Source: Mycolicibacter heraklionensis
GTDB taxonomy: Bacteria > Actinomycetota > Actinomycetes > Mycobacteriales > Mycobacteriaceae
Direction: 5' to 3'
Length of the DNA: 64,000 nucleotides
NCBI RefSeq assembly: GCF_001021505.1
Contig: NZ_LDPO01000023.1
Location: 1 to 64,000 of the forward strand
Notes under the pieces: generated by a model
What the model saw: only the letters and a program-made list of their open reading frames with translations
Database searches by the model: none
Told to the model about the DNA's origin: nothing
Part shown: positions 16,178 through 25,423 of the stretch, piece by piece
Layout of the letters: every line of letters starts with the position of its first letter
How positions within the stretch are numbered: position 1 is the stretch's first letter
Position numbers and translations under genes: made by a program

Positions 16178-16861
16178 GTGTCGGCGCCAGACACCAGGCC
16201 ATCACGGGTCAGTACCGACCCGTCGAGACGTGGTGTCTTGGAAGCTGGGTTCCAACTGATCGACGCGGTAGCCGGGGTTTCTGAGGGACTCTGTATCACG
16301 GAGCTGGCCCGTGCGACGGACCTACCGAAGACAACCGCGCACCGGCTGGCTCGACAGTTGGTCGAGGTCGGCGCGCTGGAGCGGATCGGCGACCGTTACA
16401 TCGTCGGAGACAGCGTGTTGCGGTGGGGCAAAGTCCGGCCCAGCGCCGGCCGACTGTATACGGCCGCGTATTTGCCGGTGCGGCGGCTGGGGCAGCTCAG
16501 CGGCGCATTGACCGGCGTGATCGAGGATTCGCCCGACGGCCCGAACGTGGTGGTGCACTACTCGCGTGATGGAGTCCCCTTCACCGTCGATCCGTCGTCG
16601 ACGCAATGGCACCACACCGCCGTCGCTCGGCTTTTCGCCCTCGGCATCGGCAAAAGCGGCATGGTGGCCTACGATCGCGGCGACGTGATGCCGGGGCTGA
16701 GTTGCGTAGCAGTGAGTCTGCGCCTGAAGGACCACATTCCCGCAGCTGTGGCGGCGCTGTACTTCCGGCCGGACCTGCCGCCCGCAGCCGCGTCCATGGC
16801 TATCGCCACGGCACGAACCATCCAGCGCAACTGGGCGCTGCCCCAGCCGGCCAGCGCCTAG
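16178..16861 (+). CDS. IclR-type winged-helix regulator
   Basis: A 227-residue protein. Residues about 20-80 form the IclR winged helix (GVLEAGFQLIDAVA, then CITELARATDLPKTTAHRLARQL). The remaining effector region is shorter and more divergent than usual, with no ligand obvious. The GTG start follows a TATATT -10. It is divergent from the signal-peptide PGRS gene and shares with it the palindrome at 16093-16112. Its stop overlaps that of argH by 4 bases on the opposite strand. Control of the PGRS gene is an inference from position. Confidence 0.82.
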   Translation: MSAPDTRPSRVSTDPSRRGVLEAGFQLIDAVAGVSEGLCITELARATDLPKTTAHRLARQLVEVGALERIGDRYIVGDSVLRWGKVRPSAGRLYTAAYLPVRRLGQLSGALTGVIEDSPDGPNVVVHYSRDGVPFTVDPSSTQWHHTAVARLFALGIGKSGMVAYDRGDVMPGLSCVAVSLRLKDHIPAAVAALYFRPDLPPAAASMAIATARTIQRNWALPQPASA

Positions 16862-18270
16862 CTGTTCGCCCAGTGACGTTGGAGCGCCACGCGTTCGGCA
16901 AGGCCGGCAAGCTGATCGGCAACCCGGTCCGGCGCGGTCCCGCCACGGGCGTCGCGGGATGCCACCGAGCCTTCGACGGTGAGCACCTCCCGCACTTGCG
17001 GTGTGAGGTCCGGGCTGATGGCGGCCAGTTCGTCGTCGGTGAGCTCATCCAGACCGACACCACGCTGCTCGGCGACTTTGACCGCCGCACCGGCCGCCTC
17101 GTGTGCGATGCGGAACGGAACACCTTGGCGCACCAGCCATTCGGCGATGTCAGTGGCCAGGGTGTAGCCGGCCGGTGCCAGCGCGGCCATCCGCTCGGTG
17201 TCGAAGCGCAAGGTGCCGACCAGCCCGGCCATCGCCGGCAGCAGCAGCTCGAGTTGCGCCGCCGAGTCGAACACCGGCTCCTTGTCCTCCTGCAGGTCCC
17301 GGTTGTAGGCCAGCGGCTGGGCTTTGAGCGTTGCCAGCAGGCCGGTCAGGTTGCCGATCAGCCGGCCGGACTTGCCGCGGGCCAGCTCGGCGATGTCGGG
17401 GTTCTTCTTCTGCGGCATGATCGAGCTGCCGGTCGACCAGGAGTCGTGCAGGACGGCGTAGCCGAATTCCGTTGAGCTCCACAAGATGATGTCTTCGGCC
17501 AGCCGCGACAGGTCGACCCCGATCATGGCGAACACGAACGCGGCCTCGGCCGCGAAGTCGCGCGCGGCAGTGGCGTCGATCGAATTATCGGCAGCCGCGG
17601 CAAAGCCGAGTTCGGCGGCAATAGCGTCCGGGTTGAGGCCCAGTGACGACCCGGCCAGCGCGCCGGACCCGTACGGCGAGACCGCGGCGCGGGCGTCGAA
17701 GTCGATGATCCGGTCCACGTCGCGCAGCAGCGGGTGGGCGTGGGCCAGCAGGTGATGGGCCAGCAGCACCGGTTGCGCGGACTGCAGGTGCGTCTTGCCC
17801 GGCATGATCGCGCTCGGGTGGGCGGCGGCCTGCTGTGCCAGCGCGCCGACCACGTCGAGCACCCCGGCGGCGACGCGACGGACCGCGTCGCGCAGCCACA
17901 TCCGAAACAGCGTGGCCACCTGGTCGTTTCGCGATCGCCCGGCGCGCAGCCGGCCGCCCAGATCCGCGCCGACTCGGTCGATCAGGCCGCGCTCCAGCGC
18001 GCCGTGGACGTCTTCGTCGGTGACCAGCGGTCCGAAGCTGCCGTCGGCGACGTCTTCGCCGAGGCTGTCCAGGCCGGCCAGCAGCCCGTCACGCTGCTCG
18101 TCGGTGAGCAGCCCGGCGCTGTGCAGCACCTTCGCGTGCGCCTTGGACGCGGCCACGTCGTAAGGAGCCAGCACCCAGTCGAAGTGGGTGGATTTGCTCA
18201 GCGCCGCCAACGCGTCGGACGGACCTTCGGCGAACCGTCCGCCCCACAGGGATCCCTCGTTGGTGCTCAT
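16858..18270 (-). CDS. argH: Argininosuccinate lyase
   Basis: Last step of arginine synthesis: splits argininosuccinate to arginine and fumarate. The 470-residue product has the fumarase/aspartase-superfamily signature GSSIMPQKKNPDIAE and the usual LWGGRF N-terminus. The start is the ATG at 18270. It is the distal gene of argCJBDFRGH. Unlike the other joints of the operon, it is separated from argG by an 85-base gap that holds a palindromic repeat (18286-18345). Confidence 0.97.
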   Translation of the reverse strand: MSTNEGSLWGGRFAEGPSDALAALSKSTHFDWVLAPYDVAASKAHAKVLHSAGLLTDEQRDGLLAGLDSLGEDVADGSFGPLVTDEDVHGALERGLIDRVGADLGGRLRAGRSRNDQVATLFRMWLRDAVRRVAAGVLDVVGALAQQAAAHPSAIMPGKTHLQSAQPVLLAHHLLAHAHPLLRDVDRIIDFDARAAVSPYGSGALAGSSLGLNPDAIAAELGFAAAADNSIDATAARDFAAEAAFVFAMIGVDLSRLAEDIILWSSTEFGYAVLHDSWSTGSSIMPQKKNPDIAELARGKSGRLIGNLTGLLATLKAQPLAYNRDLQEDKEPVFDSAAQLELLLPAMAGLVGTLRFDTERMAALAPAGYTLATDIAEWLVRQGVPFRIAHEAAGAAVKVAEQRGVGLDELTDDELAAISPDLTPQVREVLTVEGSVASRDARGGTAPDRVADQLAGLAERVALQRHWANS

Positions 18271-18285
18271 GGCATCCCTCCGAGC

Positions 18286-18345
18286 GCGAGCGTGCGTAAA
18301 CCCGGCGACACGCTCGGCGAGTCGCCCGGGGACACGCACGCTCGC
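18286..18345. repeat. Intergenic palindromic element, copy A
   Basis: Perfect 12-base outer arms GCGAGCGTGCGT / ACGCACGCTCGC enclose a second inverted pair (CCCGGCGAC / GTCGCCCGGG). It fills the argG-argH gap. Outer-arm motifs match two other intergenic copies at 25338-25393 and 26931-26992. It could act as a transcription attenuator or mRNA stabiliser, but no role is shown. Confidence 0.7.
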
Positions 18346-18355
18346 GGGAAAGGCG

Positions 18356-19552
18356 TCACCCCAGGTCCCGGCGGGCGGAGATCTTGGAGCTCAACCCGTG
18401 GATCTGAACGAAGCCGCGAGCCGCGGTCTGGTCGAAGGTGTCGCCCTCGTCGTAGGTGGCCAGGTTGAAGTCATACAGCGACTCCGCGCTGCGCCGGCCG
18501 TTGATGATGATGCTGCCGCCGTGCAGCACCAGCCGGATATCCCCCGACACGTGCTGCTGGGTGTCCTCGACGAACACCTCCAGCGACCGCTTGAGCGGGC
18601 TGAACCACAGTCCGTCATAGGTGAGCTCGCCCCACTTGCGGTCCACACCGCGCTTGTAGCGGCCCAGCTCGCGCTCCAGGGTGACGTGCTCCAGCTCGGT
18701 GTGCGCGGTGATCAGCACCATCGCGCCGGGCGCCTCGTAGATCTCGCGGCTCTTGATGCCCACCAGCCGGTCCTCGACCACATCCAGGCGTCCCACACCC
18801 TGCGCGCCGGCGCGGGCGTTGAGCTCCTGGATGATCTGCAGCACGCTGAGCGGACGGCCGTCGATGGCCACCGGGCGGCCCTTGTCGAAGCTGATGATCA
18901 GCTCGTCGGGGGCGTTGAAGTTGACCGTCGGGTCCTCGGTGTAGTCGTAGACGTCCTTGGTCGGGGCGTTCCACAGGTCCTCCAGGAACCCGGTCTCCAC
19001 CGCGCGGCCCCACACGTTCTGGTCGACGGAGAACGGCGAGCGCTTGGTGACGTTGATCGGGATGTCGTTCTGCTCGGCGAACGCGATGGCCTTCTCCCGG
19101 GTCCAGGCGTAGTCGCGGACCGGGGCGATGACGTTCAGTTCGGGGGCCAAGGAGGCGAAGCCGACCTCGAAGCGGACCTGGTCGTTGCCCTTGCCGGTGC
19201 AGCCGTGCGCGACGATGGTGCCGCCGTGGCTGCGCGCGGCCTCCACCAGATGCTTGACGATCAGCGGCCGGCTGATGGCCGAGACCAGCGGGTAGCGGTC
19301 CATGTAGAGCGCGTTGGCCTTGATGGTCGGCAGGCAGTACTCGTCGGCGAACTCGTTGCGGGCGTCGACCACGACGGCTTCCACCGCACCGCAGTCCAGG
19401 GCGCGCTGGCGCACCACCTCCATGTCCTCGCCGCCCTGGCCGAGGTCGATGGCGACGGCGACGACTTCGCGGCCGGTCTCCTTGCCGATCCAGCTGATCG
19501 CCACCGAAGTGTCCAGGCCGCCGGAATACGCCAGGATGACGCGTTCGGACAT
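18356..19552 (-). CDS. argG: Argininosuccinate synthase
   Basis: Joins citrulline and aspartate using ATP. The 398-residue product shows the PP-loop AYSGGLDTS near the N-terminus and the conserved HGCTGKGNDQVRFE segment. An AAGGAGAA ribosome-binding site precedes the ATG. It is part of the leftward arginine operon, 33 bases after argR. Confidence 0.97.
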   Translation of the reverse strand: MSERVILAYSGGLDTSVAISWIGKETGREVVAVAIDLGQGGEDMEVVRQRALDCGAVEAVVVDARNEFADEYCLPTIKANALYMDRYPLVSAISRPLIVKHLVEAARSHGGTIVAHGCTGKGNDQVRFEVGFASLAPELNVIAPVRDYAWTREKAIAFAEQNDIPINVTKRSPFSVDQNVWGRAVETGFLEDLWNAPTKDVYDYTEDPTVNFNAPDELIISFDKGRPVAIDGRPLSVLQIIQELNARAGAQGVGRLDVVEDRLVGIKSREIYEAPGAMVLITAHTELEHVTLERELGRYKRGVDRKWGELTYDGLWFSPLKRSLEVFVEDTQQHVSGDIRLVLHGGSIIINGRRSAESLYDFNLATYDEGDTFDQTAARGFVQIHGLSSKISARRDLG

Positions 19553-19585
19553 CGAGTTCTCCTTGCTTTGTGTTGCTTTTGGGTT

Positions 19586-20074
19586 TTATTGCAGGTCGTT
19601 GAGGGTGGCGGCGAGTTCGGCGCCGGTCATCGGCTCCCGGGCCGCCACGAAGATGGTGTCATCCCCGGCGATGGTGCCGACGACGTACGGTAGCGCGGCC
19701 CGATCAATGGCACTGGCCAGGTAGTCCGCCGCCCCGGGTGGGGTGCGCAGCACCGCGAGGTTTCCGGTGGCATCGGTGGACACCAGCAGCTCCCCCAGCA
19801 ACCGGCACAACCGATCGGTGCCGCCGGACACTGCGCGCACCGGGCTGCCGTCCTCGGGCACCACGTACACCCCGGCACCCCCGTCGACGCCGCGCAGCTT
19901 CACCGCGCCCAGCTCTTCGAGGTCCCGCGACAGGGTGGCCTGGGTGACCTCGATGCCGTCCGCGGCCAGGATCGAGGCCAGCTCCGTCTGGCTGCGCACC
20001 GATGCCGAGGACAGCACCTCGACGATGCGGGCCTGGCGGCCCACTCGCGTGACGGTGCTCTCGGCTCGGCTCAT
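19586..20074 (-). CDS. argR: Arginine repressor
   Basis: A 162-residue ArgR/AhrC regulator. The N-terminal winged helix (VRSQTELASILAADGIEVTQATLSRDLEEL) binds ARG boxes; the C-terminal hexamerisation domain carries the arginine-binding GDDTIFVA segment. The start is the ATG at 20074, overlapping the argF stop (ATGA). An upstream ATG (20095) would lie inside argF. It probably represses its own operon through sites at 25294-25317. Confidence 0.96.
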   Translation of the reverse strand: MSRAESTVTRVGRQARIVEVLSSASVRSQTELASILAADGIEVTQATLSRDLEELGAVKLRGVDGGAGVYVVPEDGSPVRAVSGGTDRLCRLLGELLVSTDATGNLAVLRTPPGAADYLASAIDRAALPYVVGTIAGDDTIFVAAREPMTGAELAATLNDLQ

Positions 20075-20997
20075 CGTGACCGTTCCAACAACCACACCAA
20101 CAGCGCCTTCTGCGCGTGCAGACGGTTCTCGGCTTCGTCCCAGACCGCGCTGCGCGGCCCGTCGATCACCGAGTCGGTGATCTCGTCGCCGCGGTGCGCC
20201 GGAAGACAGTGCAGCACCGTGACTTCCGGGTCGGCCAGCGCGACGAGTTCGTCGTTGATCTGGAACGGCCGAAACGGCGCCACCCGGTCCAGGCCGTCGT
20301 CCTCCTGGCCCATCGAGGTCCAGGTGTCGGTGACCAGTACATCGGCGCCCGCGGCGGCCTTGGCCGGGTCCACGGTGAGCGTGACCGAGGCCCCGGTGTC
20401 CGCGGCGCGCTGCTGCGCGGCGGCGACGACGGCGGGATCGGGCGTGAAGCCCTCCGGGGCGGCGACGGTGACGTGCACTCCGGCGGTGACGCCGCCGAGC
20501 ATCAGCGAGTGCGCCATGTTGTTGGCGCCGTCACCGAGATACGTCAGCCGCAGACCCCTGAGGGCCCCCTTGCGCTCGGCGAGGGTCTGCAGGTCGGCCA
20601 GCACCTGACAGGGGTGGAACTCATCGGAGAGCGCGTTGACGATCGGCACCGTGGCGGTCGAGGCCATCGCGGTCAGCCGGTCCTGGGCGAACGTGCGCCA
20701 CACGATGGCGTCGACGTAGCGCGACAGCACCCGTCCGGTGTCTTCCAAGGTTTCGTCGCGGCCCAGCTGGGTGGACCGGCCGTCGACGACCACGGCGTGC
20801 CCGCCGAGTTGGGCGATGCCGATCTCGAAGGAGAACCGGGTGCGGGTGGAGTTCTTGTCGAAGATCACCGCGACCCCGCGAGGGCCTTCCAGTGGCCGGT
20901 GGCTGAACGGCTGCGCTTTCAGTTCCGCTGCCAGGGAAAGGATCTCGGCCTGCTCGGCCGGGGTGACGTCGTCGTCGCGCAGGAAATGGCGGATCAT
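20071..20997 (-). CDS. argF: Ornithine carbamoyltransferase
   Basis: Makes citrulline from ornithine and carbamoyl phosphate. The 308-residue product shows the carbamoyl-phosphate motif STRTRFSFE, FHPCQVLADLQT, and the ornithine/catalytic HCLPAHRGDEI. The start overlaps the argD stop by 4 bases (ATGA), and its own stop overlaps argR in the same way. Confidence 0.97.
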   Translation of the reverse strand: MIRHFLRDDDVTPAEQAEILSLAAELKAQPFSHRPLEGPRGVAVIFDKNSTRTRFSFEIGIAQLGGHAVVVDGRSTQLGRDETLEDTGRVLSRYVDAIVWRTFAQDRLTAMASTATVPIVNALSDEFHPCQVLADLQTLAERKGALRGLRLTYLGDGANNMAHSLMLGGVTAGVHVTVAAPEGFTPDPAVVAAAQQRAADTGASVTLTVDPAKAAAGADVLVTDTWTSMGQEDDGLDRVAPFRPFQINDELVALADPEVTVLHCLPAHRGDEITDSVIDGPRSAVWDEAENRLHAQKALLVWLLERSR

Positions 20998-22169
20998 TGT
21001 GCAGCCTCCTTCGCGGTGTCGAGGATGCCCGGCAGGGCGGTGATGAAGCTGCCGATCTGCTCTTCGGTGACGATCAACGGCGGCGCCAACCGGACCACGC
21101 CCGCCGCGGCGGCGTTGACCAGGAAGCCGGCCTCCCGAGCGGCCAGTTCGACGGCTTTGGCCTTCGGCGCGGTCAGCACCACGCCCTGCAGCAGACCCTT
21201 GCCGCGGACGTGGTCGACCAGCGGATGGCCCAGTTCCTCAATGCCGTGGCTCAGCGTCTTGCCGAGCGTGCCAGCCCGGGTGATCAGGTCGTCGTCGGCC
21301 AGCGTCCGCAGCACCGCCAGCGCGGCCGCGGTGCACACCGGGTTGCCGCCGAAAGTGCTGCCGTGCAGGCCCGGAGTCAACAGGTCGCCGGCCGCGCCGA
21401 CCGCCAGGCAGGCGCCGATCGGCAGCCCACCGCCCAAGCCCTTGGCCAGCGTGATGACGTCCGGGGTGATGCCGTCGTGCTGGTGGGCGTAGAAGGCGCC
21501 GGTGCGCCCGATCCCGGTCTGGACCTCGTCGAGCACCAGCAGTGCGCCGTGGGCTGCGGTGATACCGCGGGCTTCGGCCAGGTAGCCGGCGGGCGGGGTG
21601 ACGACACCGCCCTCCCCCATGATCGGCTCCAAGAAGACGGCAGCGGTACCCGAATCGACCGCCGCGGCAAGTGCTTTGGTGTCGCCGTAGGGGACGTGGG
21701 TGACGTCGCCGGGCAGGGGCTCGAACGGCTTCTGCTTGTCGGGCTGTCCGGTCAGCGCCAGCGATCCCATGGTCCGGCCGTGGAAGGCGCCCTGGGCGGC
21801 AACGATCTTCGTCTTGCCGGTGAGCCGGGTCATCTTGAAGGCGACTTCGTTGGCCTCGGTCCCGGAGTTGCAGAAGAACACCCGCGCCGGCGCGCCGAGA
21901 TGATCGACCAGGCCCTCGGCCAGCGCGATGCCCGGCTCGGTCGCGTACAGGTTGGAGGTGTGGCCCAACGTGTTCAGCTGGGTGGTGACGGCCTCGATCA
22001 CCGCCGGGTGCCGGTGGCCGAGCACGTTGACCGCGATACCGCCGAGCAGATCGACGTAGCCCTTACCGGAATCGTCGGTCACCACTGCGCCCTCGCCGCT
22101 GACCAGTGCCAGCGGCGGGGTGCCGTAGTTGTTCATCATCACCGCTTGCCAGCGATCTTGGAGGGTCAC
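20994..22169 (-). CDS. argD: Acetylornithine aminotransferase
   Basis: PLP-dependent class III transaminase (391 residues) of the acetylated ornithine route. It has the PLP lysine in LAKGLGGGLPIGA and the VLDEVQTGIGRTG segment. The GTG at 22169 overlaps the argB stop (GTGA) and matches the expected N-terminus VTLQDRWQAV; a longer reading from 22226 would run into argB. Confidence 0.96.
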   Translation of the reverse strand: MTLQDRWQAVMMNNYGTPPLALVSGEGAVVTDDSGKGYVDLLGGIAVNVLGHRHPAVIEAVTTQLNTLGHTSNLYATEPGIALAEGLVDHLGAPARVFFCNSGTEANEVAFKMTRLTGKTKIVAAQGAFHGRTMGSLALTGQPDKQKPFEPLPGDVTHVPYGDTKALAAAVDSGTAAVFLEPIMGEGGVVTPPAGYLAEARGITAAHGALLVLDEVQTGIGRTGAFYAHQHDGITPDVITLAKGLGGGLPIGACLAVGAAGDLLTPGLHGSTFGGNPVCTAAALAVLRTLADDDLITRAGTLGKTLSHGIEELGHPLVDHVRGKGLLQGVVLTAPKAKAVELAAREAGFLVNAAAAGVVRLAPPLIVTEEQIGSFITALPGILDTAKEAAQ

Positions 22170-23044
22170 GCTTTCACCACCTTGGTTCCGGTGCCGGCGT
22201 GGGTGAACAGCTCCACCAGCACGCAATGTTCGACGCGGCCGTCGATGATGTGGGCGCTGGGCACCCCGCCGCGAACCGCACGCAGGCAGGCTTCGACTTT
22301 AGGGATCATGCCGGACTCCAGGCTCGGCAACAGTTGCTCCAGCGTCGCGGTGTCGATCTCGCTGACCAGCGAATCGGTGTTGGGCCAGTCCGTGTAGAGG
22401 CCGTCGACGTCGGTGAGCATCAGCAGCTTCTCCGCCTGCAGCGCTTCGGCCAGGGCGGCCGCAGCGGTGTCGGCGTTGATGTTGTGCACCACGCCGTCGG
22501 GGTCGGGCGCCAGCGTCGAGACCACCGGAATCCGTCCCGCGGCAATCAGATCCAGCACCGCGGCGGTGTTGACCTGATCGACGTCGCCGACCAGCCCGAT
22601 ATCGGTGGCGACCCCGTCGACGGTGACGCTGCGCCGCACCGCGGTGAACAGCGCCGCGTCCTCTCCGGTGATGCCGACCGCATACGGGCCGTGGGCGTTG
22701 ATCAGGCCGACGAGTTCGCGGCCGACCTGACCGAACAGCACCATGCGCGCCACGTCGAGCACTTCCGGTGTGGTGACCCGGAATCCGCCCTTGAAGTCAC
22801 CTTCGATGCCGAGCTTCTTGAGCATGGCGCTGATCTGCGGGCCGCCGCCGTGCACCACCACCGGGTGGATGCCGCAGTTGCGCAGGAAAGCCATGTCGGC
22901 AGCGAACGCGTGCTTGAGGGTGTCGTCGGTCATGGCGTTGCCGCCGTATTTGACGACGACGATCTTGCCGTGCAGCTGCTTGAGCCACGGCAGGGCCTCG
23001 GCCAGCACCTGGGCCTTGACGTGCGTGCTGAGTTGTTCGGTCAT
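22166..23044 (-). CDS. argB: Acetylglutamate kinase
   Basis: Phosphorylates N-acetylglutamate, usually the arginine-feedback step. The 292-residue product has the KYGGNAM and VHGGGPQI glycine-rich nucleotide/substrate loops of the amino-acid kinase family. Four-base overlaps join it to argJ upstream and argD downstream. Confidence 0.97.
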   Translation of the reverse strand: MTEQLSTHVKAQVLAEALPWLKQLHGKIVVVKYGGNAMTDDTLKHAFAADMAFLRNCGIHPVVVHGGGPQISAMLKKLGIEGDFKGGFRVTTPEVLDVARMVLFGQVGRELVGLINAHGPYAVGITGEDAALFTAVRRSVTVDGVATDIGLVGDVDQVNTAAVLDLIAAGRIPVVSTLAPDPDGVVHNINADTAAAALAEALQAEKLLMLTDVDGLYTDWPNTDSLVSEIDTATLEQLLPSLESGMIPKVEACLRAVRGGVPSAHIIDGRVEHCVLVELFTHAGTGTKVVKA

Positions 23045-24243
23045 GAGCTATACGCGGAGTTCTCTTCGACGTAGGCGTGTGACAGGTCGGTGGTGCGCAC
23101 CATGGCCTGCCCACTGCCGAGGTTGAGTTCCACGGTCACGTGGATGTCCGCCCCGGACAGGTCGACTTCCCGGGCACCCGGCATGGGCATGCCATCGTGA
23201 AAGACCGGGGAGCCGTTGAACGACACCGTGATCCGGTCCGGGTCGATGGTGAACGGCACCATCCCCACGGCGGCCAGCACCCGTCCCCAGTTGGGGTCCG
23301 AGCCGAACAGCGCGGTCTTGACCAGGCTGTCGCGGGCCACGATCCGGGCGGCGATCAGGGCGTCGTCGTCGCTGCCCGCGCCGCTGACGGTGATACTCAC
23401 CCGCTTGGTGACGCCCTCGGCGTCGGCCTGAAGTTGGGCGCACAGGTCATCGCAGACGGCCAACACCGCGGCATCGAGGTCGTCCTGGCTGGGCGTGATC
23501 TCGCTGGCGCCCGACGACAGCAGCAGCACCGTGTCGTTGGTGGAGCAGCTCCCGTCGATGTCGAGCCGGTCGAACGTCACCGCGGTGGCCCGGCGCAGGG
23601 CGGTGTCCAGCGCCTGGGCGTCGACCTTGGCGTCGGTGGTCAGCACCACCAGCATGGTGGCCAGTGACGGCGCCAGCATGCCGGCGCCCTTGGCCATGCC
23701 ACCCACGGTCCAGTCGCCCTTGTGGTGCAGCGCAACCTGTTTGGGGACGGTGTCGGTGGTCATGATGGCGCGGGCGGCTTCGTCGCCGCCCACCAGGCCG
23801 CCGGCCATGGCCTGCACCACCTCGGTGACACCGGCCAGCAGCTTGTCCATCGGCAGCCGGTCACCGATCAGACCGGTGGAACAGACCGCCACCTCGGCCG
23901 CCCCGGTCTCGGTGCCCCAGTCCGACAGCGCCGCCGCGACCGCTTCGGCCGTGCTGTGGGTGTCTTGGAAGCCGCCCGGGCCGGTGCATGCGTTGGCGCC
24001 GCCGGAGTTCAGGATCACCGCCCGCAGCCGGCCGGCCTTGAGCACCTGCCGGCTCCACAGGACCGGCGCGGCCTTGACCTGGTTGCTGGTGAACACGCCG
24101 GCCGCGGCGTAGTCCGGCCCTTCGTTGAACACCAGCGCCAGGTCCGGATTTCCGGAAACCTTGATGCCGGCGGCGATTCCGGCGGCCCGGAAGCCTCCGG
24201 GTGCGGTGACGCCCTGCTCCCGCAGCAGTTTCTGGTCGGTCAT
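23041..24243 (-). CDS. argJ: Bifunctional glutamate N-acetyltransferase (ornithine acetyltransferase)
   Basis: Transfers acetyl from acetylornithine to glutamate, recycling the acetyl group. The 400-residue proprotein shows the self-cleavage site in LAPSLATMLVVLTTDA, between Ala and Thr, giving two chains. The start is the ATG at 24243, overlapping the argC stop. Its presence means the pathway is cyclic, as in Mtb. Confidence 0.97.
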   Translation of the reverse strand: MTDQKLLREQGVTAPGGFRAAGIAAGIKVSGNPDLALVFNEGPDYAAAGVFTSNQVKAAPVLWSRQVLKAGRLRAVILNSGGANACTGPGGFQDTHSTAEAVAAALSDWGTETGAAEVAVCSTGLIGDRLPMDKLLAGVTEVVQAMAGGLVGGDEAARAIMTTDTVPKQVALHHKGDWTVGGMAKGAGMLAPSLATMLVVLTTDAKVDAQALDTALRRATAVTFDRLDIDGSCSTNDTVLLLSSGASEITPSQDDLDAAVLAVCDDLCAQLQADAEGVTKRVSITVSGAGSDDDALIAARIVARDSLVKTALFGSDPNWGRVLAAVGMVPFTIDPDRITVSFNGSPVFHDGMPMPGAREVDLSGADIHVTVELNLGSGQAMVRTTDLSHAYVEENSAYSS

Positions 24244-25298
24244 GGCGCCACTCCCACGGTCGAAAGCCCTTCGGTCTCCGGCCAGCCCAACGCCAGGTTC
24301 ATCGCCTGGACGGCGGCACCGCCGGTGCCCTTGACCAGGTTGTCGATCGCGGCGATCGCGATAAACGTCGAGGCGTCCTCGTCGACGGCGACCGCGAGGT
24401 GGGCGGCGTTGCTGCCGATCACCGATCCGGTCTTGGGCAGCTGCCCCTGGGGCAGCAGGTGCACGAACGGCTCGTCGTGGTAGGCCTTTTCGTAGACCGC
24501 CCGCAGTTCGGACAGCGGCGCCGTGGTTTTCGCGGTGCAGGTGGCCAGGATGCCCCGCGACGCCGGGATCAGCACCGGGACGAAGGCGACGGTGACGTCG
24601 CGGTGGGTGACCGCCCGCAGTCCCTGGCCGATCTCCGGGGTGTGCCGGTGGGCGCCGCCGATGTTGTAGGCCCGCGCCGATCCGATCACCTCCGAGCCCA
24701 GCAGGTCGACCTTGGCGGCCTTGCCGGCGCCGGAGGTGCCGCTGACCGCGACCACGGTGACGTCGGGTTCCACCAGTCCGGCGGCGACGGCCGGGAACAG
24801 CGCCAGCAACGCCGCGGTCGGATAGCAGCCCGGCACCGCGATCCGCCGGGCGTTGATGAGTTTGTCGCGGCCGCCGGGCAGCTCCGGCAACCCGTACGGC
24901 CAAGTGCCGGCATGCGCCGAGCCGTAGAAGCGTTCCCAATCGGTTGGGTCGCCCAGCCGGAAGTCCGCTCCGCAGTCGACCACCAGGGTGTCGTCGTCGA
25001 GCTGCTCGGCCAGCACCGCCGAATGTCCGTGCGGCAGGCCCAGAAACACCACGTCGTGTCCGGCGAGGGTGTCGACCTCGGTCGGTTCGAGGACACGGTC
25101 GGCCAGCGGCACCAGATGCGGGTGTTGTTCGCCCAGGGTGCTGCCGGCGTTGCCGGCGGCCGTCAGCGCGCCGATGCTCAGCCGGCCGTCGGCGTAGGCG
25201 GGGTGTCCGAGCAGCAGCCGCAGGATCTCCCCGCCGGCGTAGCCGCTGGCCCCAGCCACCGCCACTTTGATCGCTTTGGTCACCGGGCGATTCTGCAT
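24240..25298 (-). CDS. argC: N-acetyl-gamma-glutamyl-phosphate reductase
   Basis: NADPH-dependent reductase and first gene of the arginine operon. The 352-residue product has a Rossmann motif AGASGYAGGEILR and the active-site cysteine in VPGCYPTAALL. The ATG at 25298 lies inside two overlapping ARG-box-like repeats, so repressor binding would cover the translation start region. A slightly shorter start cannot be excluded. Confidence 0.96.
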   Translation of the reverse strand: MQNRPVTKAIKVAVAGASGYAGGEILRLLLGHPAYADGRLSIGALTAAGNAGSTLGEQHPHLVPLADRVLEPTEVDTLAGHDVVFLGLPHGHSAVLAEQLDDDTLVVDCGADFRLGDPTDWERFYGSAHAGTWPYGLPELPGGRDKLINARRIAVPGCYPTAALLALFPAVAAGLVEPDVTVVAVSGTSGAGKAAKVDLLGSEVIGSARAYNIGGAHRHTPEIGQGLRAVTHRDVTVAFVPVLIPASRGILATCTAKTTAPLSELRAVYEKAYHDEPFVHLLPQGQLPKTGSVIGSNAAHLAVAVDEDASTFIAIAAIDNLVKGTGGAAVQAMNLALGWPETEGLSTVGVAP

Positions 25299-25317
25299 GA
25301 TTATGCGTCTATACGCA
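25294..25317. promoter_or_regulatory. Candidate ARG boxes (ArgR operator)
   Basis: Two overlapping 14-bp inverted repeats, TGCATGATTATGCG (25294-25307) and TGCGTCTATACGCA (25304-25317), resemble tandem ARG boxes. They cover the argC start codon and its upstream edge, a position that fits repression by the ArgR encoded in the operon. Confidence 0.65.
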
Positions 25318-25337
25318 AACTAATTACGTTCACTTCC

Positions 25338-25393
25338 GCGAGAGTGCGTGTTTGCACCGCAACCTGCGGCGTGTCGCGTACAACCACGCACCG
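25338..25393. repeat. Intergenic palindromic element, copy B
   Basis: A diverged copy of the element seen at 18286 and 26931. The order is GCGAGAGTGCGTGTTTGCA, then CTGCGGCGTGTCG, then GTACAACCACGCAC. It lies in the gap between the divergently read argC promoter region and the oxidoreductase stop. Confidence 0.55.
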
Positions 25394-25423
25394 TCGCCGC
25401 CGGTGACTGACGGTAGCCGACGG

